Below, one piece after another: positions 15,673 through 24,727 of a stretch of 64,000 nucleotides of DNA; position 1 is the first letter of the stretch; the number at the start of each line of letters is the position of its first letter. The notes under the pieces were generated by a model. It searched no databases. It was not told the DNA's origin and was given only the letters and a program-made list of their open reading frames with translations. This DNA is from Streptomyces sp. NBC_01294 (lineage in GTDB: Bacteria; Actinomycetota; Actinomycetes; Streptomycetales; Streptomycetaceae): assembly GCF_035917235.1 (NCBI RefSeq), contig NZ_CP108423.1, positions 4,741,501-4,805,500 on the forward strand. Direction: 5' to 3'. A program made the position numbers and the translations under genes.

Positions 15673-18555
15673 ATGCCCGCCAACGAAACCGCTCCTCCCG
15701 TCAAGAAGAAGGGACGACGCGCCCGTCTGATCGTGCTCGTGCTGGTCCTGGCGCTCCTCGCGGGCCTGGGCTACGGGGCGTACTGGAGCGTGGACAGCGT
15801 GCGCGCCTCCTTCCCCCAGACGACCGGCTCCCTCAAGGTGCCGGGCCTGACCGGAAGCGTCGAAGTCAAGCGCGACGCCCACGGCATTCCCCAGCTCTAC
15901 GCCGACAACGACGACGACCTCTTCCGCGCGCAGGGCTTCGTGCACGCGCAGGACCGGTTCTGGGAGATGGACGTCCGCCGGCACATGACCTCCGGGCGGC
16001 TCTCGGAGATGTTCGGCTCCGGCCAGGTCGAGGCCGACGCCTTCCTGCGCACGCTGGGCTGGCGCCAGGTCGCGGAGGAGGAGTACGCCAACAAGCTCTC
16101 GGCCGAGACGAAGAAGTACCTGCAGGCCTACGCCGATGGGGTCAACGCCTACCTCAAGGGCAAGTCCGGCAAGGACCTCTCCGTCGAGCACGCCGCCCTC
16201 AAGCTCAGCGGCGACTACCAGCCCGAGCAGTGGTCCCCGGTGGACTCCGTGGCCTGGCTCAAGGCGATGGCCTGGGACCTGCGCGGCAACATGCAGGACG
16301 AGATCGACCGCGCGCTGATGTCGACCAAGCTCTCGCAGCAGCAGATCGACGAGCTCTACCCGCCGTACCCCTTCGACCGGAACAAGCCGGTCGTCGAGGG
16401 CGGCAAGGTCGAGGGCGGCAAGTACACCCCCCAGGGCACCGGCGGCTCCGGCTCCGCGGGCAGCGGATCGGGCAGCGGCAGCGGATCCGGCACCGGCACC
16501 GGCTCGGGCGGCGCCGCCCTCGGCTCCCAGGCCTCCACGGGCACGGGCACCGCCGGCACCGCCACCGGCCTCGCCGGCAACGCCACCGCCCAGGGTGCGA
16601 CCGTGGGCCTGCGGACCCAGCTGTCGGCCCTCTCCGACACCCTGGACCGGGTCCCCGCGATCCTCGGCCCCAACGGCAGCGGCATCGGCTCGAACTCCTG
16701 GGTGATCTCGGGCAAGTACACGACCACCGGCAAGCCGCTGCTCGCGAACGACCCGCACCTGTCCCCGCAGCTGCCCTCGGTCTGGTACCAGATGGGCCTG
16801 CACTGCCGCACGGTCTCGCCCCAGTGCCAGTACGACGTGGCCGGCTACACCTTCTCGGGCATGCCCGGCGTGGTCATCGGCCACAACGCCGACATCGCCT
16901 GGGGCATGACCAACCTCGGCGCCGACGTCACCGACCTCTACCTGGAGCAGGTCAAGCCCGAGGGCTACGTCTACGACAACAAGGTGCTCCCCTTCACCAC
17001 GCGTGAAGAGGTCATCAAGGTCGCGGGCGGCGCCAGCAAGAAGATCACCGTCCGCATCACCAACAACGGTCCGCTCGTCTCCGACCGAAGTGAGGAGCTC
17101 GGCACGGTCGGCGACCGCGCCCCCGTGGCCAGCTCCGCCCCCGACCGCGGCGACGGCTACGCCATCGCCCTGCGCTGGACCGCGCTGGACCCGGGCAAGT
17201 CCATGGACGCGGTCTTCAAGCTCGACCGTGCCAAGACCTTCGAGGACTTCCGCAAGGCGGCCGCCGACTTCGAGGTCCCCTCGCAGAACCTGATCTACGC
17301 CGACAACAAGAACACCAACGGCAACATCGGCTACCAGGCCCCGGGCCGCATCCCGGTGCGCGGCCAGGGCGACGGCAGGATGCCCGCCCCCGGCTGGGAC
17401 TCCAAGTACGCCTGGAAGGGCGGCCGGGACAGCAATGCGGGCTACATCCCGCAGAACGAGCTGCCCTGGGACCAGAACCCGTCGCGCGGCTACATCGTCA
17501 CCGCCAACCAGGCCGTCGCGGAGGGCGGGAGCGGCGCGGGCAAGTACCCGCACCTGCTGACCACGGACTGGGGATACGGCGCACGCAGCCAGCGGATCAA
17601 CGACCTCATCGAGGCAAAGATCAAGGACGGCGGCAAGATCTCGACCGACGACATGCGCACCATGCAGATGGACAACAGCAGCGAGATCGCCGCGCTGCTG
17701 ACCCCGATGCTGGCGAAGATCGAGGTCTCGGACCCGGGTGTGCGCGCCGCCCAGAAGCTGCTGGACGGCTGGAACTACACGCAGGAGCCCGACTCGGCGG
17801 CCGCCGCCTACTTCAACGCGGTCTGGCGCAACATCCTCAAGCTGTCCTTCGGCGACAAGATGCCCAAGGAGCTGCGGATCGAGGGCAGCTGCATGAACGT
17901 CCTGGGCAACGGCACCGGTCCGGCCGACGACCTCGCCAAGACGGTCCGCGAGTGCGGCACCCGCGACGCCGACTCGGCGCAGCCCGACGGCGGCGACCGC
18001 TGGTTCGAGGTGGTCCGCCGCCTGGTCAAGGACGAGAAGTCGCAGTGGTGGAGCGTGCCGGCCAAGGGCCTGAACAAGCCGGCCACCACCACCCGTGACG
18101 AGCTGTTCGCGCGGGCCATGGCCGACGCCCGCTGGGAGCTGACCGCCAAGCTCGGCAAGGACCAGTCCACCTGGAGCTGGGGCCGCCTGCACCAGCTGAC
18201 GCTGAAGAACCAGACGATCGGCACCGAGGGCCCCGGCTTCATGCAGTGGCTCCTCAACCGCGGCCCGTGGGACCTGGGCGGCGGCGAGGCCACGGTCAAC
18301 GCGACCGGCTGGAACGCCTCCAGCGGGTACGGGGTCACCTGGGTGCCCTCGATGCGGATGGTCGTGAACCTCAACGAGCTCGACAAGTCGCGCTGGATCA
18401 ACCTGACGGGCGCCTCCGGGCACGCGTACAACGCGCACTACACGGACCAGACGACGATGTGGGCCAAGGGTGAGCTGCTGGAGTGGCCCTTCGGCAAGGA
18501 CGCCGTCGACAAGGCCACCGTCGACACCCTGACCCTCATGCCCGAGCGGTCCTAG
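15673..18555 (+). CDS. Penicillin acylase family protein (Ntn hydrolase, secreted/anchored)
   Basis: A 960-residue precursor. An N-terminal membrane anchor or signal (ARLIVLVLVLALLAGLGYGAY) is followed by the alpha-subunit region (VPGLTGSVEVKRDAHGIPQLYADN). The spacer contains a striking Gly/Ser/Thr-rich stretch (about residues 255-305). Autocleavage is expected before S340 in GSNSWVISG, the beta-subunit N-terminal nucleophile, followed by LLANDPHL. The fold hydrolyses amide bonds in penicillins, acyl-homoserine lactones or lipopeptides; the true substrate is not predictable. ATG at 15673, with AGGACAG upstream. Confidence 0.88.
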   Translation: MPANETAPPVKKKGRRARLIVLVLVLALLAGLGYGAYWSVDSVRASFPQTTGSLKVPGLTGSVEVKRDAHGIPQLYADNDDDLFRAQGFVHAQDRFWEMDVRRHMTSGRLSEMFGSGQVEADAFLRTLGWRQVAEEEYANKLSAETKKYLQAYADGVNAYLKGKSGKDLSVEHAALKLSGDYQPEQWSPVDSVAWLKAMAWDLRGNMQDEIDRALMSTKLSQQQIDELYPPYPFDRNKPVVEGGKVEGGKYTPQGTGGSGSAGSGSGSGSGSGTGTGSGGAALGSQASTGTGTAGTATGLAGNATAQGATVGLRTQLSALSDTLDRVPAILGPNGSGIGSNSWVISGKYTTTGKPLLANDPHLSPQLPSVWYQMGLHCRTVSPQCQYDVAGYTFSGMPGVVIGHNADIAWGMTNLGADVTDLYLEQVKPEGYVYDNKVLPFTTREEVIKVAGGASKKITVRITNNGPLVSDRSEELGTVGDRAPVASSAPDRGDGYAIALRWTALDPGKSMDAVFKLDRAKTFEDFRKAAADFEVPSQNLIYADNKNTNGNIGYQAPGRIPVRGQGDGRMPAPGWDSKYAWKGGRDSNAGYIPQNELPWDQNPSRGYIVTANQAVAEGGSGAGKYPHLLTTDWGYGARSQRINDLIEAKIKDGGKISTDDMRTMQMDNSSEIAALLTPMLAKIEVSDPGVRAAQKLLDGWNYTQEPDSAAAAYFNAVWRNILKLSFGDKMPKELRIEGSCMNVLGNGTGPADDLAKTVRECGTRDADSAQPDGGDRWFEVVRRLVKDEKSQWWSVPAKGLNKPATTTRDELFARAMADARWELTAKLGKDQSTWSWGRLHQLTLKNQTIGTEGPGFMQWLLNRGPWDLGGGEATVNATGWNASSGYGVTWVPSMRMVVNLNELDKSRWINLTGASGHAYNAHYTDQTTMWAKGELLEWPFGKDAVDKATVDTLTLMPERS

Positions 18556-18585
18556 GCGTCACGCGGGCGTCATGGCGCCACGGCG

Positions 18586-19200
18586 TCACGAGCTGAAGCG
18601 GCGTACCCCTGACGGGGTCGCCACCGCCTGAACGGGGTGGTCGTGCGGTTCCTCCGGGACCCGCGCGACCACCTCGTCGTCGTAGAGGAGCACGACCAGC
18701 GCGGGGTGCGCCCCGGCGCGCTCCAGCCGCGCCAGGACGCGGTCGTACGAGCCCCCGCCGCGGCCGAGCCGCATGCCGCGCCCGTCCACCGCGAGGCCGG
18801 GCAGCAGCACGGCGTCGGCCCCGGTCACCGCGTCCGGTCCGAGCGCCGGTCCGGTCGGCTCCAGCAGCCGCATCTTCCCCGGGTGGGCGGCCTCGGCGAG
18901 GCTCTGCGGGCCCTCGTACGCGGCCCAGTCGAGGTCGTTGTCGGGCAGCAGCAGCGGGAGCAGTACCCGCTTGCCGGCCGCGCGCAGGGCGTCGAGCAGA
19001 GCGCGGGTGCCGGGTTCGGTGCCGACCGAGACGTAGGCCGCCACCGTGCGGGCACCGGCCAGTTCGGGCAGTTCCAAGGCCCTGACGGCGAGTGCGTCGG
19101 CCGCCGTGCGGCAGGTGTCGGGGGACAAGGCGCGGCGTGCGGCGAGGAGTTCCCGGCGGAGCTCGGCCTTGGCGGAGGGGGTGGGTGTGTGTGGCGCCAC
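18586..19200 (-). CDS. 5-formyltetrahydrofolate cyclo-ligase
   Basis: A 204-residue enzyme that converts 5-formyl-THF to 5,10-methenyl-THF using ATP. The signature ELRRELLAARRALSP, AAYVSVGTEPGTR and the C-terminal RLGRGGGSYDRVLARL are the family hallmarks. GTG at 19200 gives the family N-terminus (VAPHTPTPSAKAEL). There is no Shine-Dalgarno, so the transcript may be leaderless. It is divergent from galU, which starts 95 bp away. Confidence 0.9.
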   Translation of the reverse strand: MAPHTPTPSAKAELRRELLAARRALSPDTCRTAADALAVRALELPELAGARTVAAYVSVGTEPGTRALLDALRAAGKRVLLPLLLPDNDLDWAAYEGPQSLAEAAHPGKMRLLEPTGPALGPDAVTGADAVLLPGLAVDGRGMRLGRGGGSYDRVLARLERAGAHPALVVLLYDDEVVARVPEEPHDHPVQAVATPSGVRRFSS

Positions 19201-19294
19201 GACGGAATCAAATATCCTTGTGAATCGGGGCAAAAATGGATCTACCAACGACGATCTACTCTGGCGTTCAGCTGGACCCACTATCGTTCGGGCC

Positions 19295-20197
19295 ATGACT
19301 ATGTTGCACCCCGTGATCAAGAAGGCCGTGATCCCGGCCGCTGGCCTCGGTACGCGCTTTCTTCCCGCGACCAAGGCGACCCCGAAGGAAATGCTCCCGG
19401 TTGTGGACAAGCCGGCCATCCAGTACGTGGTCGAGGAAGCCGTGGCGGCAGGACTCGACGACGTCCTCATGATCACTGGGCGTAACAAGCGTCCGCTGGA
19501 AGACCACTTCGACCGGAACTACGAGCTGGAGTCGGCTCTGATCGCCAAGGGCGACGACGACCGGCTGAAGAAGGTCCAGGAATCCAGCGACCTCGCCACC
19601 ATGCACTACGTCCGCCAGGGCGACCCGCGGGGCCTCGGCCACGCCGTGCTCTGCGCCGAGCCGCACGTCGGCCGCGAGCCCTTCGCCGTCCTGCTCGGCG
19701 ACGACCTCATCGACCCGCGCGACCCGCTGCTGCGTCAGATGGCCGACATCTACGCCCGCACCGGCGGCACCGTCATCGCGCTCATGGAGGTCGACCCGTC
19801 CAGCGTCCACCTCTACGGCTGCGCCGCCGTCGAGGCCACGGACGAGGAGGACGTGGTCCGCGTCACCGGACTCGTCGAGAAGCCGGAGCCCGAGGACGCC
19901 CCCAGCAATTACGCGGTCATCGGACGCTACGTCCTCAACCCCGCGATCTTCGACATACTGCGGGAGACCGAGCCGGGCCGCGGTGGGGAGATCCAGCTCA
20001 CCGACGCCCTGCAGAAGCTGGCCGCCGACGAGAGCGTCGGCGGTCCGGTGCACGGCGTGGTGTTCCGGGGCCGTCGCTACGACACCGGGGACCGCGGCGA
20101 CTACCTCCGGGCCATCGTCCGCCTCGCGTGCGAGCGTGAGGACCTGGGACCGGAGTTCCGCACCTGGCTTCACCGTTACGTCACGGAGGAGATGTAG
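19295..20197 (+). CDS. galU: UTP-glucose-1-phosphate uridylyltransferase
   Basis: A 300-residue nucleotidyltransferase making UDP-glucose from UTP and glucose-1-phosphate for trehalose, glycan and cell-wall precursors. Seen: AAGLGTRFLPATKATPKEML (nucleotide loop), VDKPAIQYVVEEA and LVEKPEPEDAPSNYAVIGRY. TATCGT at 19282-19287 sits seven bases before the ATG with no ribosome site, suggesting a leaderless start. It heads the galU - moeA - moaC - mogA - rimJ run and is 4 bp from moeA. Confidence 0.95.
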   Translation: MTMLHPVIKKAVIPAAGLGTRFLPATKATPKEMLPVVDKPAIQYVVEEAVAAGLDDVLMITGRNKRPLEDHFDRNYELESALIAKGDDDRLKKVQESSDLATMHYVRQGDPRGLGHAVLCAEPHVGREPFAVLLGDDLIDPRDPLLRQMADIYARTGGTVIALMEVDPSSVHLYGCAAVEATDEEDVVRVTGLVEKPEPEDAPSNYAVIGRYVLNPAIFDILRETEPGRGGEIQLTDALQKLAADESVGGPVHGVVFRGRRYDTGDRGDYLRAIVRLACEREDLGPEFRTWLHRYVTEEM

Positions 20198-20201
20198 CAC
20201 C

Positions 20202-21548
20202 TTGAGCAGTTCCGCACCGCAGGACACCGGCCACCGTCTGTGGTCCGTGGACGAGCACCTCGCGGACGTCCTCGCGACCGTCCGGCCGCTGGAGCCCATC
20301 GAGCTCCAGCTGCTCGACGCCCAGGGCTGTGTCCTGGTCGAGGACGTCACCGTGCCCGTCGCCCTCCCGCCCTTCGACAACAGCTCCATGGACGGCTACG
20401 CCGTCCGCACGGCCGACGTCCAGGGTGCGAGCGAGGAGTTCCCCGCGGTGCTGGCGGTCATCGGGGACGTCGCGGCGGGCAGCGGTGAGCTGCCCACCGT
20501 GGGCCCCGGCGAGGCCGCCCGGATCATGACCGGCGCCCCGCTGCCGCCCGGCGCGGAAGCCGTCGTACCGGTCGAGTGGACCGACGGCGGCACGGGCGGC
20601 GGCGCGGCCGCGGGCATGAGCCCGGCCAGCGCCGCCCCCGAGCACGCGAGCGGCGAGGTACGGGTGCACCGCGCCGCCGAGGCCCGCGCCCACGTCCGAG
20701 CGCGCGGCAGCGACGTACAGGCCGGTGACCTGGCGCTGGCGGCCGGCACGGTCCTCGGGCCGCCGCAGATCGCCCTGCTGGCCGCCATCGGGCGCGGCAC
20801 CGTACGGGTGCGGCCGCGCCCGCGCGTGGTGGTCCTGTCCACCGGCAGCGAGCTGGTCCAGCCCGGCGAGGCGCTCACCGCGGGCACGATCTACGACTCC
20901 AACAGCTTCGCGCTGGCCGCGGCCGCGCGGGACGCCGGGGCCATCGCCTACCGGGTCGGCGCCGTCGCGGACGACGCCGACACCCTGCGCTCCACCATCG
21001 AGGACCAGCTGATCCGGGCCGACCTGCTGGTCACCACCGGCGGGGTCAGCGTCGGCGCGTACGACGTGGTCAAGGAGGCGCTGTCCTCCGTCGGCTCGGG
21101 CGACGCGGCCTCCGGGGACGCGGTGGGGAGCGGGATCGACTTCCGCAAGCTCGCCATGCAGCCCGGCAAGCCGCAGGGCTTCGGAGTGATCGGCCCTGAC
21201 CACACCCCGCTGCTGGCGCTGCCCGGCAATCCGGTCTCCTCGTACGTCTCTTTCGAGCTGTTCGTGCGTCCCGCGATCCGTGCCCTCATGGGGCTGCCGG
21301 AGTCCGAGGTCCGGCGGCCGAGCGTGCGGGCCGTGCTGAAGGCCGACAAGGCGCTCGGCTCCCCGGCCGGCCGCCGCCAGTTCCTGCGCGGCGCGTACGA
21401 CGCCGAGAGCGGCACGGTCAGCCCGGTGGGCGGATCGGGCTCCCACCTGATCGCCGCGCTGGCGCACGCCGACTCGCTGATGGTGGTCCCGGAGGACGTC
21501 ACCTCGGTGGAGCCGGGGACCGAGCTGGAAGTGGTACTGCTCAGCTGA
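20202..21548 (+). CDS. moeA: MoeA/gephyrin-like molybdotransferase (Glp)
   Basis: A 448-residue MoeA family protein. Seen: substrate-cap region PPFDNSSMDGYAVR, RIMTGAPLPPGAEAVVP, STGSELVQPGE, TTGGVSVGAYDVV and the C-terminal LALPGNPVSS. It inserts molybdenum into adenylyl-molybdopterin. In Corynebacterium the orthologue at this locus (Glp) instead works in cell division with the membrane receptor GlpR; sepX/glpR lies five genes on here, so a division role is possible. A low-complexity insertion (GGTGGGAAAGMSPASAAPEH, about residues 130-150) interrupts domain III. TTG at 20202 is preceded by GGAGGAG. Confidence 0.9.
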   Translation: MSSSAPQDTGHRLWSVDEHLADVLATVRPLEPIELQLLDAQGCVLVEDVTVPVALPPFDNSSMDGYAVRTADVQGASEEFPAVLAVIGDVAAGSGELPTVGPGEAARIMTGAPLPPGAEAVVPVEWTDGGTGGGAAAGMSPASAAPEHASGEVRVHRAAEARAHVRARGSDVQAGDLALAAGTVLGPPQIALLAAIGRGTVRVRPRPRVVVLSTGSELVQPGEALTAGTIYDSNSFALAAAARDAGAIAYRVGAVADDADTLRSTIEDQLIRADLLVTTGGVSVGAYDVVKEALSSVGSGDAASGDAVGSGIDFRKLAMQPGKPQGFGVIGPDHTPLLALPGNPVSSYVSFELFVRPAIRALMGLPESEVRRPSVRAVLKADKALGSPAGRRQFLRGAYDAESGTVSPVGGSGSHLIAALAHADSLMVVPEDVTSVEPGTELEVVLLS

Positions 21549-21623
21549 AGTCCGGCCGGTACGGGTAGCGTGTGTCGCACCACACAGGCCCCCCCCCGGG
21601 GCCCAGAGCGGAGCGGCGCAGCA

Positions 21624-22103
21624 ATGAGTACCGAGAGCAGGCTCACCCACATCGACGAGGCCGGCGCGGCCCGGATGGTCGACGTCTCCGGGAAGGACGT
21701 CACCACCCGGACGGCGCGGGCCAGTGGACGCGTCCTCGTCTCCCCCCGGGTGATCGAGCTGCTGCGCGGCGAGGGCGTGCCCAAGGGCGACGCCCTCGCC
21801 ACCGCGCGGATCGCCGGGATCATGGGGGCGAAGAAGACCCCCGACCTGATTCCGCTGTGCCACCCGCTGGCCGTCTCGGGCGTGAAGGTCGACCTGCGGG
21901 TCGCCGACGACGCCGTCGAGATCCTCGCCACCGTGAAGACGACCGACCGCACGGGCGTCGAGATGGAGGCGCTGACCGCCGTCGCGGTCGCCGGCCTCAC
22001 CGTGATCGACATGGTCAAGGCGGTCGACAAGGGCGCGGTCATCACGGACGTCCGGGTGGAGGAGAAGACCGGCGGCAAGTCCGGCGACTGGGCGCGCTCG
22101 TGA
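21624..22103 (+). CDS. moaC: Cyclic pyranopterin monophosphate synthase MoaC
   Basis: A 159-residue enzyme. The family core is visible: THIDEAGAARMVDVS, KKTPDLIPLCHPLAVSGVKV and TGVEMEALTAVAVAGLTVIDMVK (with the usual catalytic Lys). With MoaA it forms cPMP from GTP in molybdenum cofactor synthesis. ATG at 21624. It overlaps mogA by 4 bp (GTGA). Other Moco genes (moaA, moaE) are not in the window. Confidence 0.95.
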   Translation: MSTESRLTHIDEAGAARMVDVSGKDVTTRTARASGRVLVSPRVIELLRGEGVPKGDALATARIAGIMGAKKTPDLIPLCHPLAVSGVKVDLRVADDAVEILATVKTTDRTGVEMEALTAVAVAGLTVIDMVKAVDKGAVITDVRVEEKTGGKSGDWARS

Positions 22104-22720
22104 ACCCCCCGCGCGGCGGCGAGGTGCACAGCCACCACGCCGCGGCCGGCGATTCCCCGGCCGCGCACCCGCAGCCCGCGGCCGAGCCCGGGCACCCCGA
22201 GCGCGCGGCCGCGCCGCTGGGCAGGGCCCTGGTCGTCACGGCCTCGAACCGGGCCTCGCAGGGCGTGTACGCCGACAAGGGCGGCCCGCTGCTGGCCGAG
22301 GCGCTGGAGAAGCTCGGCTTCACGGTGGACGGCCCGCGGGTCGTCCCCGACGGCGATCCCGTCGAGCAGGCGCTGCGCGAGGGCGTGGCCGCCGGGTACG
22401 ACGTCATCCTGACCACCGGCGGGACCGGCATCTCGCCGACGGACCGCACCCCGGACGCCACGGCGCGGGTGCTGGACTACGAGATCCCGGGCATCCCGCA
22501 GGCCATCCGCGCCGAAGGCCTGGCGAAGGTGCCGACCGCGGCCCTGTCCCGGGGCCTGGCGGGCGTGGCCGGACACACCCTCGTCGTCAACCTTCCGGGC
22601 TCGACGGGCGGGGTGCGCGACGGCCTGGCCGTCCTGTCCCGCGTCCTGCCGCACGCCGTGGACCAGATCCGGGGCGGGGACCACCCCAGACCGGCGGGAC
22701 CTTCCGGGAGCTCGAGCTGA
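22100..22720 (+). CDS. mogA: MogA/MoaB molybdopterin adenylyltransferase
   Basis: A 206-residue protein. After a ~45-residue hydrophilic extension the domain begins RALVVTASNRASQGVYADKGG and carries TTGGTGISPTDRTPDAT, the molybdopterin-binding signature, and VVNLPGSTGGVRD. It adenylates molybdopterin before molybdenum insertion by MoeA. GTG at 22100 overlaps moaC. The next gene, rimJ, overlaps its stop by a CTGA junction. Confidence 0.92.
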   Translation: MNPPRGGEVHSHHAAAGDSPAAHPQPAAEPGHPERAAAPLGRALVVTASNRASQGVYADKGGPLLAEALEKLGFTVDGPRVVPDGDPVEQALREGVAAGYDVILTTGGTGISPTDRTPDATARVLDYEIPGIPQAIRAEGLAKVPTAALSRGLAGVAGHTLVVNLPGSTGGVRDGLAVLSRVLPHAVDQIRGGDHPRPAGPSGSSS

Positions 22721-23346
22721 ACGGCCCCTCCTGGCCGGTCGTCCTGACGGACGGCGATGTCACGCTCCGGCCGATAAAACTGCGGGACCAGAAGGACTGG
22801 CGCGAGGTCAACCAGCGCAACCGCGACTGGCTGCGGCCGTGGGAGGCCACGATTCCGCCGCCCGCGCCGTGGGGGCCGGTGATCCAGCGGCCCACGTACC
22901 GCCAGATGGTCCGCCACCTGCGGGCGGAGGCGAACGCGGGCCGGATGCTGCCCTTCGTCATCGAGTACCAGGGCCGGCTGGTGGGCCAGCTGACGGTCGC
23001 CGGCATCACCTGGGGCTCGATGTGCGCGGCGCACGTCGGCTACTGGGTGGACCGCGACGTGGCGGGCCGCGGCGTGATGCCGACGGCGGTCGCGATGGCG
23101 ATCGACCACTGCTTCGGGAAGGTCGGCCTGCACCGGATCGAGGTGTGCATCCGCCCCGAGAACGGGCCGAGCCGGCGGGTCGTGGAGAAGCTGGGCCTGC
23201 GCGAGGAGGGGCTGCGGCCGCGCTACCTCCACATCGACGGGGCCTGGCGCGACCACCTCGTCTACGCGATCACGGTGGAGGAGGTGCCGGAGGGGCTGCT
23301 GCGCCGCTGGCACCGGGCCCGCCACTCGCAGTCCCCGCCGAAATAG
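22717..23346 (+). CDS. rimJ: RimJ-like ribosomal-protein/N-terminal GNAT acetyltransferase
   Basis: A 209-residue GNAT. LTDGDVTLRPIKLRDQKDWREV is the RimJ/RimL N-terminal signature, later EYQGRLVGQLTVAG and GRGVMPTAVAMAIDHCF...HRIEVCIRPEN (acetyl-CoA binding region and conserved Asn). RimJ acetylates the alpha-amino group of ribosomal protein S5. In this frame no ATG, GTG or TTG precedes the essential N-terminus; CTG at 22717 overlaps the mogA stop, with GGGAG seven bases upstream, and is the best start. The first standard start (GTG 22879) would remove the N-terminal domain. It sits in the galU-moeA-sepX locus as in other actinobacteria. Confidence 0.85.
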   Translation: MNGPSWPVVLTDGDVTLRPIKLRDQKDWREVNQRNRDWLRPWEATIPPPAPWGPVIQRPTYRQMVRHLRAEANAGRMLPFVIEYQGRLVGQLTVAGITWGSMCAAHVGYWVDRDVAGRGVMPTAVAMAIDHCFGKVGLHRIEVCIRPENGPSRRVVEKLGLREEGLRPRYLHIDGAWRDHLVYAITVEEVPEGLLRRWHRARHSQSPPK

Positions 23347-23520
23347 GGGACCGTCGAAACGATAAGCGAATATCTGTTCGAATTGAAGGTCGTCGGTCGC
23401 CGATTCATCCATAACCTGATCCGAAGAATCACAAAAAAAGTCCGTGATATCAGCGAGATCGCGCGACACACCGGCCCAATTGGCCGATCCCCTCGCCCGC
23501 GCCCCTCTACGGTGTGAGGT

Positions 23521-24567
23521 GTGAGCAGCAGCGGCCTCATCTACGCAGTCATTGTCGGGGCCTGGGCCGCCTACTTGGTGCCCATGTGGCTCCGGAGGCA
23601 GGACGAGCTGAACGAGGCTCGTCCGACGGAACGCTTCTCCACCGCCATTCGGCTGCTTTCCGGCCGGGCGGGAATGGAGCGCCGTTACGCCAAGGGGCTG
23701 CGTGAGCGCGGTGACGAGGAGGCGGGGCCCCAGCCCCACGCGGACCCGGACGCCGCGACGGAAACGGTGAATTCCGTCGACGCCGACGCCCGGGCCTTCG
23801 TCGTGCCCCCGACCAGGGCGGAGCCGAGACCGGCCGCCGCCGAACGGGAGCAGCGCGCGGAGCGGGCCCGGCGCGAACAGCGCCTCCAGGTCCTCGCACG
23901 CCGCCGGCGCACCACCGCACTCCTCTTCCTGGTCTTCACCCTCGGCGCGGTCGTCGCGGCGGTGGGCGGACTGCGCTACCTGTGGGCCCCCGCCGTGCCC
24001 GCCCTGCTGCTGAGCACGTACATCGTGCACCTGCGGGTCCAGGAGCGACGGCGCTACGAGTTCACCATGGACCGCCGGCGCGCCGAGGCGGCCGCGCGAC
24101 AGCTGCGGGAGAACCGCCCGCGCCGCCGCGAGCCCGAGTCCACCGGAAGCCCGGGCGTGACCGCGGGCGCCGAACCGGACCCCGCGCCACCGGTCTCCCC
24201 GCAGGAGGCCGGGCGGCGCGCGCTGGTCGAGCAGACCGACCACGCGGAGTGGGTGGACCAGCAGCGCGAGCGCGAACGCGGCCCCGCCCGCGGTGACAGC
24301 TGGGAGCCGGTCCCGGTCCCGCTGCCGACGTACGTGACGGCCCCGGTCGCCCCCCGCGCCACCGGCCCCGCGACGCCGGACGCCTGGAGCGCGACCCGGT
24401 CGAGCACGGCCGAGCCGACGGAGCCCCGCCTGCGCGCCCAGCCCGCGGCCCCCAAGCCGGACCCGAAGCCCCAGACCACTCCGCGCCCGCGCGGCCAGGG
24501 CGGCGGCCGCACTCCGCTGTTCGACCAGTACGAGAGCGACGACCGCCCGCGCGCCGCGAACGAGTGA
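23521..24567 (+). CDS. sepX: Divisome membrane protein SepX/GlpR
   Basis: A 348-residue protein. The N-terminal membrane helix with its conserved flank (GLIYAVIVGAWAAYLVPMWL then RRQDELNEA) and FSTAIRLLSG identify the SepX/GlpR family. Two more helices (residues ~135-175) precede a long charged, proline-rich tail. In Streptomyces SepX supports cross-wall formation and sporulation septation; in Corynebacterium GlpR is the receptor for the MoeA-like Glp. Both homologues lie in this locus. GTG at 23521. The 174-bp gap before it (23347-23520) is AT-richer and probably holds its own promoter. Confidence 0.85.
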   Translation: MSSSGLIYAVIVGAWAAYLVPMWLRRQDELNEARPTERFSTAIRLLSGRAGMERRYAKGLRERGDEEAGPQPHADPDAATETVNSVDADARAFVVPPTRAEPRPAAAEREQRAERARREQRLQVLARRRRTTALLFLVFTLGAVVAAVGGLRYLWAPAVPALLLSTYIVHLRVQERRRYEFTMDRRRAEAAARQLRENRPRRREPESTGSPGVTAGAEPDPAPPVSPQEAGRRALVEQTDHAEWVDQQRERERGPARGDSWEPVPVPLPTYVTAPVAPRATGPATPDAWSATRSSTAEPTEPRLRAQPAAPKPDPKPQTTPRPRGQGGGRTPLFDQYESDDRPRAANE

Positions 24568-24602
24568 TCGGTGACCTGCGCGGACGCTCCGGGATATCGG
24601 TT

Positions 24603-24631
24603 TTGGAGCACCCGCGCGGGGATGCTAATGT
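24603..24631 (+). promoter_or_regulatory. sigma-70 (HrdB-like) promoter of tRNA-Ala
   Basis: TTGGAG (24603-24608), a 17-bp spacer, then TAATGT (24626-24631). Transcription would begin a few bases before the tRNA 5' end at 24646. Confidence 0.7.
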
Positions 24632-24645
24632 TTCACACGTCGCAA

Positions 24646-24719
24646 GGGCCTGTGGCGCAGTCTGGTAGCGCACCTCGTTCGCATCGAGGGGGTCTGGGGT
24701 TCAAATCCCCACAGGTCCA
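24646..24719 (+). tRNA. tRNA-Ala (anticodon CGC)
   Basis: A 74-nt cloverleaf. The acceptor stem GGGCCTG pairs with CAGGTCC. The anticodon arm CCTCG-TTCGCAT-CGAGG places CGC at 34-36, reading GCG (alanine). The T arm TGGGG-TTCAAAT-CCCCA is regular. The 3' end is the discriminator A at 24719; CCA is not encoded, as is usual in Streptomyces. No integrase or duplicated 3' tRNA end was seen nearby. Confidence 0.95.
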
Positions 24720-24727
24720 CAGACAAT

